A DNA stretch of 10,134 nt from an uncultured Collinsella sp. (GTDB lineage Bacteria; Actinomycetota; Coriobacteriia; Coriobacteriales; Coriobacteriaceae), in NCBI GenBank assembly GCA_900546455.1, contig URCS01000062.1:1-10134 (forward strand), in the 5' to 3' direction. Below the pieces are notes generated by a model. The model ran no database searches, was not told where the DNA came from, and saw nothing but the letters and a program-made list of their open reading frames with translations. The position numbers and the translations under genes are program-made. Positions 5,274 to 10,134 of the stretch are shown in pieces. How positions within the stretch are numbered: position 1 is the stretch's first letter; each line of letters opens with the position of its first letter.

Positions 5274-6095
5274 TTACTTCTTGTTGACGGTGATAACGGC
5301 GAGGTGGTCTGGGTATGGGACGCCCCAGCCGAAGCGGAAGGTGAGGCGCACGCCGAAGCTGTCGCGCTCGAAGTACCGGTCGTCGGTGCGGGCGATGTTG
5401 ATGTCCCCGGTGGCGCTGTACACGTCGCCTATGCTGTTGACGAGGATTTTGCCGTCCGGGGCCATGCCGTCGAGGTGGACGGGCAGGCCGAACAATGCGG
5501 GGGTGGGTGTGTTGGCCACGTCGGGGCTGATGATGAGCCGTCCTTCGGCGTCGCGGAGTTTGAGCAGGTAGGCCCATACGCCGTAGTTCATGACGAGTCC
5601 GGTGGGTGCGCCGCCGTTGGTGCTGATCGAGGCGATGGCGTCCACGATGGGGTCGAGCGTGTTGGTGATGTTGCCGCCCTGGATGATGCCGGGGTAGTTG
5701 AACAGGCCGGTGGGCGCGGTCTCGGGCTTGCCTTCCGTGGGCGCGGGGTTCTGCCACAGGATCGCGTTGGCCTTGTCGATGATGGTCTTCTTCATGCCGT
5801 CCGTGAGCATTCCCACCACGTCGATGCCGGAGCCGCCGACGTTGCCGTTGGAGGCGGCGCTCTGCGCGCCGGATTCGTTGGAGAACACGTTGAGCACGGC
5901 CACCTTCTGCGTGCGGATGGCGAGTTCGAGTGGCTTGGTGTCCGACTCGTTGATGGCCGCGCCCTCGGCGACGATGCTCGCTGCGGCGCGGGTGCCGATG
6001 TAGGGCACGTAGAGGCTGGGGCTGTCGCCCTGCACGCTGCCCGCGATGGTGGTCTGGGCGAATACTCCCGCGTCGGGGATGATCTGTTTGGCCGG
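5274..6095 (-). CDS. HK97-fold major capsid protein, 5' end missing
   Basis: About 270 C-terminal residues are present and end VITVNKK. The order of elements is that of the phage HK97-type major capsid family: an extended loop region (VPYIGTRAAASIVAEGAAIN), a spine-helix segment (DVVGMLTDGMKKTIIDKANA, next to AILWQNP), a P-domain stretch with GLFNYPGI, NGGAPTGLVMN and YLLKLRDAEGRLIISPDV, and the A-domain ALFGLPVHL followed by PDGKILVNSIGDVYSA and FRFGWGVPYPDHLAVI. It would assemble the icosahedral head. The N-terminal arm and any delta domain or start codon are absent: the frame runs unbroken into the clostridial terminator at 6161-6197, where an apparent ATG at 6185 is an artefact. The true capsid sequence probably stops somewhere between 6066 and 6110. 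No scaffold, protease or portal gene is in the window. Confidence 0.82.
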   Translation of the reverse strand, partial: PAKQIIPDAGVFAQTTIAGSVQGDSPSLYVPYIGTRAAASIVAEGAAINESDTKPLELAIRTQKVAVLNVFSNESGAQSAASNGNVGGSGIDVVGMLTDGMKKTIIDKANAILWQNPAPTEGKPETAPTGLFNYPGIIQGGNITNTLDPIVDAIASISTNGGAPTGLVMNYGVWAYLLKLRDAEGRLIISPDVANTPTPALFGLPVHLDGMAPDGKILVNSIGDVYSATGDINIARTDDRYFERDSFGVRLTFRFGWGVPYPDHLAVITVNKK

Positions 6096-6110
6096 TGCGC
6101 TGCTGACGCT
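6066..6110. other. Probable junction between phage DNA and clostridial chromosome
   Basis: Leftward, convincing capsid sequence extends to about GVFAQTTIAGS (near 6040-6070). Rightward, the + strand encodes a natural membrane-protein C-terminus (…LAGALLTLLIFRLCRKQPKA) followed directly by a terminator. Both cannot be genuine over the same bases, so the break lies here; its exact position cannot be read. Confidence 0.6.
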
Positions 6111-6150
6111 GCTGATCTTCCGCCTGTGCCGGAAACAGCCGAAAGCCTGA
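6079..6150 (+). CDS. C-terminal end of a membrane protein gene, truncated
   Basis: Reading rightward, the last codons give MICLAGALLTLLIF, a transmembrane-like stretch, then RLCRKQPKA and a stop at 6148-6150. A hydrophobic helix followed by a short basic tail is a typical membrane-protein end, and the stop is followed at once by an A-run and the shared terminator. The gene would converge with clpB. The 5' remainder is replaced by phage DNA at the suspected junction, so the in-frame ATG at 6079 should not be taken as a start. Identity unknown. Confidence 0.45.
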   Translation: MICLAGALLTLLIFRLCRKQPKA

Positions 6151-6160
6151 AAAACAAAAA

Positions 6161-6197
6161 CCCCGGGAATCTGTGCACGATGCACAGATTCCCGGGG
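6161..6197. terminator. Bidirectional terminator, 17-bp perfect stem
   Basis: Arms CCCCGGGAATCTGTGCA (6161-6177) and its exact complement (6181-6197) enclose the 3-base loop CGA. The left flank is AAAACAAAAA (a U-run for leftward clpB transcripts: TTTTTGTTTT) and the right flank TCATTTTT (for rightward transcripts). It ends both clpB and the convergent membrane-protein gene. Confidence 0.9.
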
Positions 6198-6203
6198 TCA
6201 TTT

Positions 6204-6224
6204 TTATGCCTTATGCCTTATGCC
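6204..6224. repeat. Three tandem 7-bp units (TTATGCC) at the clpB stop
   Basis: TTATGCC occurs three times in a row. The unit nearest the gene contains the clpB stop codon (6220-6218), so the other two lie just after it and resemble slippage copies of the final Ala-stop codons. They are probably neutral for the protein. Confidence 0.7.
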
Positions 6225-8812
6225 TTCACGCGGCAGACAAGCGCGCCGTTCTCGGCGTCCACGACGAGCGTGTCGCCGGCGTGCAGGTCGCCGGAGAGGA
6301 TGGTGCGGGCGATGAGCGTCTCGGCGTGGCTCTGCAGGTAGCGCTTGAGCGGGCGCGCACCATAGGCCGGGTCGTAGCCGTTTTGGATGATGAGCGCCTT
6401 GGCGGCGTCGGTCATCTCGAGGTTCAGCGTGCGGTCAGCCAGGCGGCTGCGCAGACCGGCGACGAGGTTGTCGATGATGTGCGACAGGTTGTCGCGCGTG
6501 AGCGGACGGAACATGAGGATCTCATCCAGACGGTTGAGGAACTCCGGCCGGAAAGCGCGGCGCAGCTCGCCCTGCACGTGCTCGCGCGCGTCCGCGGTGA
6601 TCTCGCCGTCCGGGCCGATGCCGTCGAGCAGGTACTGGCTGCCGAGGTTCGACGTGAGGATGATGATCGTGTTCTTGAAGTCCACCGTGCGGCCCTGACT
6701 GTCCGTGATGCGGCCGTCGTCGAGGATCTGCAGCAGGATGTTGAACACATCCGGGTGCGCCTTTTCGACCTCATCGAACAGCACGACGGAGTACGGTTTG
6801 CGGCGCACGGCCTCGGTAAGCTGGCCGCCCTCGTCGTAGCCGACATATCCGGGAGGCGCGCCGATGAGACGCGAGACGGAGAATTTCTCCATGTACTCGG
6901 TCATGTCGATGCGCACCATGCTGCGCTCATCGTCAAACAGGCTCTCGGCCAGCGCCTTGGCCAGTTCCGTCTTGCCGACGCCCGTCGGGCCGAGGAACAG
7001 GAACGAGCCGATCGGGCGGTTCGGGTCGCTGATGCCGGCGCGCGAGCGCTGGATGGCCTCGCAGACCTTCTCCACGGCCTCGTCCTGACCGATCAGGCGG
7101 CGGTGCAGCACTTCGTCGAGGTGCAGCAGCTTCTCGCGCTCGCCCTCCATGAGCTTTGCCACCGGGATGCCGGTCCACTTGGCGACGATGCCGGCAATCT
7201 CCTCCTCGGTCACGGTGTCGTGCACGAGGGAGTTGTCGCTCTTGCGGCGCTCGGCCGCGGCTTCGGCCTCGGTGAGCTTCTTCTCGAGGTTCGGCAGGTC
7301 GGAGTACTGCAGGCGCGCGGCCTTTTCGTACTCATAGTTGCGCTGGGCCTCTTCGATTTGGGCGTGCAGGTGGTCAATGTCCGCCTTGAGGGACTTGACC
7401 TCCTCGACGCTGTTCTTCTCGGCCTCCCAGCGGGCCTTCTGCTCGTTGAAGCGGTCCTTGAGCTCGGCGAGCTCCTGCGTGAGCTTTTCGAGCCGGTCGC
7501 GCGAGAGCTGGTCGTCCTCTTTCTTGAGGGCCATCTCCTCGATCTCCATCTGCATGATGCGGCGGCGCAGGTCGTCGAGTTCCGACGGCATGGAGTCGAT
7601 CTCCGTGCGGATCATGGCGCAGGCCTCGTCGACGAGGTCGATGGCCTTGTCAGGCAGGAAACGGTCGGTGATATAGCGGTTGGAGAGCGTGGCCGCGGCG
7701 ACGAGCGCGTTGTCGTGGATGCGCACGCCGTGGTAGATCTCGTAGCGCTCTTTCAGGCCGCGGAGGATGGAAATGGTGTCCTCCACCGTCGGCTCATCGA
7801 CCTGCACGGGCTGGAAGCGGCGCTCGAGCGCGGCGTCCTTTTCGATATACTTGCGGTACTCGTCGAGCGTCGTCGCGCCGATGCAGTGCAGCTCGCCGCG
7901 GGCGAGCATCGGCTTGAGCAGGTTGCCGGCGTCCATGCTGCCCTCGGTCTTGCCCGCGCCGACGATGGTGTGCAGCTCATCGATGAACAGCAGGATGCGG
8001 CCCTCGCTCTTGCGCACTTCCTCGAGCACGGCCTTGAGCCGCTCCTCGAATTCGCCGCGGTACTTTGCGCCCGCGACCAGCGCGCCCATATCGAGCGAGA
8101 AAATGGTCTTATCCTTCAGCCCCTCAGGCACGTCGCCGCGCACGATGCGCTGCGCCAGCCCTTCGGCGATGGCCGTCTTGCCGACGCCCGGCTCGCCGAT
8201 GAGCACGGGGTTGTTCTTCGTCTTGCGCGAGAGGATGCGGATGACGTTGCGGATCTCCTGATCGCGGCCGATGACCGGGTCCATCTTCCCTTCGCGGGCG
8301 CGCTCGACGAGATCCGTGCCGTACTTTTTCAGCGCGTCATAGGTGTCCTCGGGGTTGTCGCTCGTGACGGGGCCGGTCTTGACCTTTTTCAGCTCGGCCA
8401 CAAAGCCCGCCTTCGTGATGCCGTGCGCGCTGAAGATGCGCTTGATGGCGGCGGTCTCGTTGGCGAAGATGCCGAGCATCAGGTGCTCGACGGAGACGTA
8501 GGCGTCGCCGCCGGACTTGGCCTCGCGCTCGGCGAAATTGAAGATCTTGCTCGTTTCCGGCGAGGCGTACACCTCGCCGCTGCCGCCGGAGACCTTCGGC
8601 AGCTGGTCAATGGCGGTGTCCAGCTCGCTGAGCACGGCGTTGCAGTCCACGCCCATGCGGCCGAGCAGCGTACCGATCAGGCCGCCGTCGGCGTCAACGA
8701 GCGCATAGAGCAGGTGCTCCGGCGTGAGATACTGGTTGCCGTTTTCCTGCGCCATGCTCTGGGCGGTCTGGATGGTTTCGATTGTCTTTTGCGTGAATTT
8801 ATCAGCGTTCAT
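6218..8812 (-). CDS. clpB: ClpB disaggregase (Hsp100 AAA+ chaperone)
   Basis: The complete 864-residue protein has normal ClpB length. ClpB works with DnaK-DnaJ-GrpE to pull polypeptides out of aggregates through its central pore in the cytoplasm. Domains: N-terminal Clp repeats (1-145); NBD1 with Walker A GEPGVGKT (206-213), Walker B ending DE (278-279), pore Tyr251 in AKYRGEF and Arg fingers 331/332; a coiled-coil middle domain (about 400-525), which marks ClpB rather than ClpC or ClpA; NBD2 with GPTGVGKT (608-615), VVLFDE (676-681), pore loop GYVG (655-658), Arg755 and sensor-2 GARPLKR (818-824). All key residues are intact. The start is certain: no ATG, GTG or TTG occurs in frame between an upstream stop and this ATG. 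Unusually, the Shine-Dalgarno sequence lies 32 bases away. No CIRCE or CtsR-type operator is seen upstream. Confidence 0.98.
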   Translation of the reverse strand: MNADKFTQKTIETIQTAQSMAQENGNQYLTPEHLLYALVDADGGLIGTLLGRMGVDCNAVLSELDTAIDQLPKVSGGSGEVYASPETSKIFNFAEREAKSGGDAYVSVEHLMLGIFANETAAIKRIFSAHGITKAGFVAELKKVKTGPVTSDNPEDTYDALKKYGTDLVERAREGKMDPVIGRDQEIRNVIRILSRKTKNNPVLIGEPGVGKTAIAEGLAQRIVRGDVPEGLKDKTIFSLDMGALVAGAKYRGEFEERLKAVLEEVRKSEGRILLFIDELHTIVGAGKTEGSMDAGNLLKPMLARGELHCIGATTLDEYRKYIEKDAALERRFQPVQVDEPTVEDTISILRGLKERYEIYHGVRIHDNALVAAATLSNRYITDRFLPDKAIDLVDEACAMIRTEIDSMPSELDDLRRRIMQMEIEEMALKKEDDQLSRDRLEKLTQELAELKDRFNEQKARWEAEKNSVEEVKSLKADIDHLHAQIEEAQRNYEYEKAARLQYSDLPNLEKKLTEAEAAAERRKSDNSLVHDTVTEEEIAGIVAKWTGIPVAKLMEGEREKLLHLDEVLHRRLIGQDEAVEKVCEAIQRSRAGISDPNRPIGSFLFLGPTGVGKTELAKALAESLFDDERSMVRIDMTEYMEKFSVSRLIGAPPGYVGYDEGGQLTEAVRRKPYSVVLFDEVEKAHPDVFNILLQILDDGRITDSQGRTVDFKNTIIILTSNLGSQYLLDGIGPDGEITADAREHVQGELRRAFRPEFLNRLDEILMFRPLTRDNLSHIIDNLVAGLRSRLADRTLNLEMTDAAKALIIQNGYDPAYGARPLKRYLQSHAETLIARTILSGDLHAGDTLVVDAENGALVCRVKA

Positions 8813-8838
8813 AGTCGGGTTGCTGCGTGTTCCGGCAC
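8809..8838 (-). CDS. Nine-codon leader ORF overlapping the clpB start
   Basis: AAAGGAGG (8852-8845) is followed, after 6 bases, by GTG (8838-8836) and an ORF reading (M)PEHAATRL whose TGA (8811-8809) overlaps the clpB ATG (8812-8810). This is the only start at ideal spacing from the strong ribosome binding site, and the overlap would allow termination-reinitiation into clpB. The competing reading is that it is not translated and the binding site serves clpB through the hairpin at 8822-8843. Confidence 0.45.
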   Translation of the reverse strand: MPEHAATRL

Positions 8839-8843
8839 GCAGC
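8822..8843 (-). promoter_or_regulatory. Hairpin between the ribosome binding site and clpB ATG
   Basis: GCTGCGTG (8822-8829) and CACGCAGC (8836-8843) form a perfect 8-bp stem with a 6-base loop. One base separates it from GGAGG (8849-8845) and nine from the clpB ATG. When folded, it shortens the effective spacing from 32 to about 10 bases and buries the leader GTG. Temperature- or ribosome-dependent switching is conceivable. Confidence 0.5.
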
Positions 8844-8872
8844 GCCTCCTTTCATGGATGGTTGCGAATGGA

Positions 8873-9514
8873 TCAGATGAGGATCGCCGCGCGCTGCTGC
8901 TGCGCGCAGTAGAGCGCCTCGATCTCGGGCGGGGTGTACTTCCCGGCGAGGTATGCCTTCATGAGCCGGTCGAACAGCTGCACATAGTCCGAGATCGCGC
9001 GGGCGATCTCCTCGCTCGTGTAGTCGTGATCCGGCGGGAGCGAGAGCGTGCGCACAAACTTGCCGTCGTACAGCGCGTAATCCGGCTCTACGCCGGACAG
9101 GTGCGCGTCCTCGATCTGCTTCCAGAGGCGGAAAAACTGCGTCATGCTCTGCAGCAGCTGCGCCGACTGGGTGCGGAAGATGACGGCCAGCTCGCCGAGC
9201 CCCTCCTGCTTGTCGCCGTAGAGCGCGACCTCGTACTTGACCGTCGGGCGGTACTTGTACTCGAGGCTGCTCTTGAGCGACATGCTCGTCGTGTGCGGCG
9301 CGAAAAACGGCACCAGGTCGCGCGCCGGCGCGACGAGCTGCTCGATCTCGTGGAAGATGTTCTCGATGCGGCGCTCCGGCGTCACGACCGAGGTATAGTC
9401 GGCAAGGATCTGATTGATGAGTGCCGAGCGGTTCGTGCCCATGCGGTGAGCCATGCGGTCGATCTCGCGCACGACCTCCTCGTTGAGCATGAGGCTGTAT
9501 AGAGTTTTCTTCAT
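8873..9514 (-). CDS. Ribbon-helix-helix protein with unknown C-terminal domain
   Basis: The 213-residue protein starts at MKKTLYSL (ATG 9514). The longer frame to 9583 is rejected because its ATG lies upstream of the predicted -35 box. Residues 1-45 fit a CopG/MetJ/Arc-type ribbon-helix-helix fold: a short strand (KKTLYSLML), a first helix (EEVVREIDRMAHRM), the G-T-N-R-S turn and a second helix (ALINQILADY). Residues 46-213 are a larger domain with several predicted helices and no family I recognise; it contains SLEYKYRPTVKYEVAL, strand-like, and a long helical C-terminus. It is probably a dimeric DNA-binding regulator. The gene is 60 bases upstream of clpB with no promoter seen between, so the two are likely cotranscribed. 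Autoregulation through the dyad at its own promoter is plausible. A weak GGTGA lies about 7 bases before the ATG. Confidence 0.8.
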   Translation of the reverse strand: MKKTLYSLMLNEEVVREIDRMAHRMGTNRSALINQILADYTSVVTPERRIENIFHEIEQLVAPARDLVPFFAPHTTSMSLKSSLEYKYRPTVKYEVALYGDKQEGLGELAVIFRTQSAQLLQSMTQFFRLWKQIEDAHLSGVEPDYALYDGKFVRTLSLPPDHDYTSEEIARAISDYVQLFDRLMKAYLAGKYTPPEIEALYCAQQQRAAILI

Positions 9515-9540
9515 CGGTTGGTCACCGCTTTCTTTTTTCT

Positions 9541-9556
9541 TACATTGTGCATTGTA
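9541..9556. promoter_or_regulatory. Imperfect dyad over the -10, possible operator
   Basis: The 16-mer TACATTGTGCATTGTA matches its own complement at 12 of 16 positions (outer TACA/TGTA and inner TG/CA conserved) and covers the -10 box and start point. Ribbon-helix-helix proteins usually repress their own promoters at such sites, so the encoded protein is the natural candidate ligand. Confidence 0.35.
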
Positions 9557-9579
9557 CACCCGCCTTATAACTTTGTCAA
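9551..9579 (-). promoter_or_regulatory. Near-consensus promoter for the RHH-clpB unit
   Basis: Reading leftward, TTGACA (9579-9574), exactly 17 bases, then TACAAT (9556-9551). The upstream flank 9582-9620 is very A/T-rich and could act as an UP element. Transcription would start near 9544, about 30 bases before the RHH ATG. No heat-shock operator motif is visible around it. Confidence 0.85.
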
Positions 9580-9633
9580 GCATTTTTATATAAATTTATA
9601 AGCAAATTATATAATTTTTTTCGGCGTCAAAAT

Positions 9634-9660
9634 TGCCCGGACACGTTCCGTGTCCGGGCA
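9634..9660 (-). terminator. Rho-independent terminator of the CLC gene
   Basis: TGCCCGGACACG (9634-9645) and its exact complement (9649-9660) form a 12-bp stem with a 3-base loop, followed on the leftward strand by AATTTT. It begins 13 bases after the CLC stop and insulates the RHH-clpB promoter from read-through. Confidence 0.9.
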
Positions 9661-9673
9661 TGGCGCTTGCATT

Positions 9674-10134
9674 TTATTTCGCGTGGATGTTGATGAACTC
9701 CGTCCGGAGCTTGGAATAAAGGATCTTCTGGCTGCTGTAGAGCCCGAAGTAGCCCGAGAGCATATAGGCGATGCCGCACGCGAGTGCAAAGTACACGAGC
9801 TGCCCCGCGCCGAAGAGCTCGATGCTCAGCACGATCGACGCGATCGGGCAGTTGACCGCGCCGCAGAACACGCACACGAGTCCGAGCGCCGCGGCAAATC
9901 CGGCCGGGATGCCGAGCAGCCCGCCGAGCACACAGCCGAGCGTTGCGCCGATGAAAAACGTCGGCACGACCTCGCCGCCCTTGAACCCGCTGCCGATGGT
10001 GACGGCGGTGAACAGCAGCTTCCAGAAAAATGCGTCCGGCGCGGCCTGCCCGCCCTCGATGGCGCGGGTGATGACGTCCATGCCGGCGCCGTTGTAGTCC
10101 CCCGTGCCAACGAGCAGCGTCAGCACGACCACGA
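9674..10134 (-). CDS. CLC-type anion/proton antiporter, CLC-F-like, C-terminal part
   Basis: The last 152 or so residues are present; the gene continues beyond the window, and a GTG near 10132 is just an internal Val codon. The visible part includes the signature GSGFKGGEVVPTFFIGATLG (residues 47-66 of the fragment), which corresponds to the GxFxP-type anion-site loop before helix N. It continues with CVFCGAVNCPIASIVLSIELFG and ends with FALACGIAYMLSGYFGLYSS. The FKGGEV(V/T)P variant and the SG-x-x-G-x-Y-x-S-Q-x ending are those I associate with the fluoride/proton (CLC-F) branch rather than classical chloride/proton exchangers, so fluoride export is the likely role. Several hydrophobic helices confirm an inner-membrane protein. 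The F branch is usually also recognised by residues further upstream that are not in the window. It ends with its own strong terminator. Confidence 0.85.
   Translation of the reverse strand, partial: VVVLTLLVGTGDYNGAGMDVITRAIEGGQAAPDAFFWKLLFTAVTIGSGFKGGEVVPTFFIGATLGCVLGGLLGIPAGFAAALGLVCVFCGAVNCPIASIVLSIELFGAGQLVYFALACGIAYMLSGYFGLYSSQKILYSKLRTEFINIHAK

Noticed and set aside
6096..6185. Extension of the capsid frame to an ATG at 6185
   Set aside because: This start lies inside the clpB terminator loop and arm; the extra residues look unlike any capsid N-terminus and coincide with the convergent gene's C-terminus.
4893..6341. Long + strand frame across the capsid region
   Set aside because: Antisense of the capsid gene; composition is shadow-like (Val, Asp, Gly, Ala), and it runs across the suspected junction and through a terminator hairpin.
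8813..8872. CIRCE or CtsR operator before clpB
   Set aside because: Neither TTAGCACTC/GAGTGCTAA nor the GGTCAAA tandem motif is present; the only structure is the hairpin and leader ORF.
6173..9502. Very long open frame on the + strand (over 1,100 codons)
   Set aside because: It is the antisense of clpB and the RHH gene; its product is Val/Leu/Arg/Ala-rich with no motif, while the opposite strand encodes a complete, fully conserved ClpB.

Overview
The window appears to join two unrelated pieces of high-GC DNA. Positions 1 to about 6,080 look like a temperate phage or phage-satellite genome from an actinobacterium, most likely Bifidobacterium; this host is inferred from the style of the integrase, repressor and RepA-like ATPase proteins, not from a search. 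Positions from about 6,105 to 10,134 look like chromosome of a high-GC Clostridia bacterium (Oscillospirales-like), carrying a complete clpB, a ribbon-helix-helix protein gene and the 3' end of a CLC antiporter gene. The switch falls inside a capsid gene on one side and inside the last codons of a convergent membrane-protein gene on the other. An assembly chimera is the simplest reading.

Phage-like part. A divergent control region (2502-2639) separates two transcription units. Rightward run a CI-like XRE repressor, probably leaderless, and a tyrosine integrase. Leftward run an AlpA/Xis-like protein, a second small DNA-binding-like protein, a small membrane protein, a 77-residue protein and a RepA-type hexameric ATPase, mostly joined by ATGA overlaps or stop-start gaps of a few bases. 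Just after the ATPase gene lies a cluster of GGCGASTAATC repeats that resembles an iteron origin. A Cys-rich small protein and the start of another gene follow.

Right of the integrase are a terminator, a copy of a tRNA 3' end (attachment core) and GTTGGATTT-type repeats on both sides of the core. Arms on both sides are expected of an intact attP, that is, of an excised or circular genome. Beyond it, and reading towards it, are a 5'-truncated HK97-fold major capsid gene and two tiny overlapping genes. If the genome is circular, all leftward genes form one early-to-late series running from xis through replication and head genes to attP. Having the capsid almost last, with no tail genes after it, recalls capsid-encoding satellites (cf-PICI-like), but the missing part of the genome is needed to decide.

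Clostridia part. The CLC gene (CLC-F-like, cut by the window end) finishes at a strong terminator. A near-consensus promoter then drives a 213-residue ribbon-helix-helix protein and, 60 bases later and probably on the same transcript, clpB. The clpB Shine-Dalgarno sequence lies 32 bases before its ATG. It serves either a 9-codon leader ORF overlapping the clpB start or, through an 8-bp hairpin, clpB itself. clpB ends at a 17-bp bidirectional terminator shared with the convergent membrane-protein gene.
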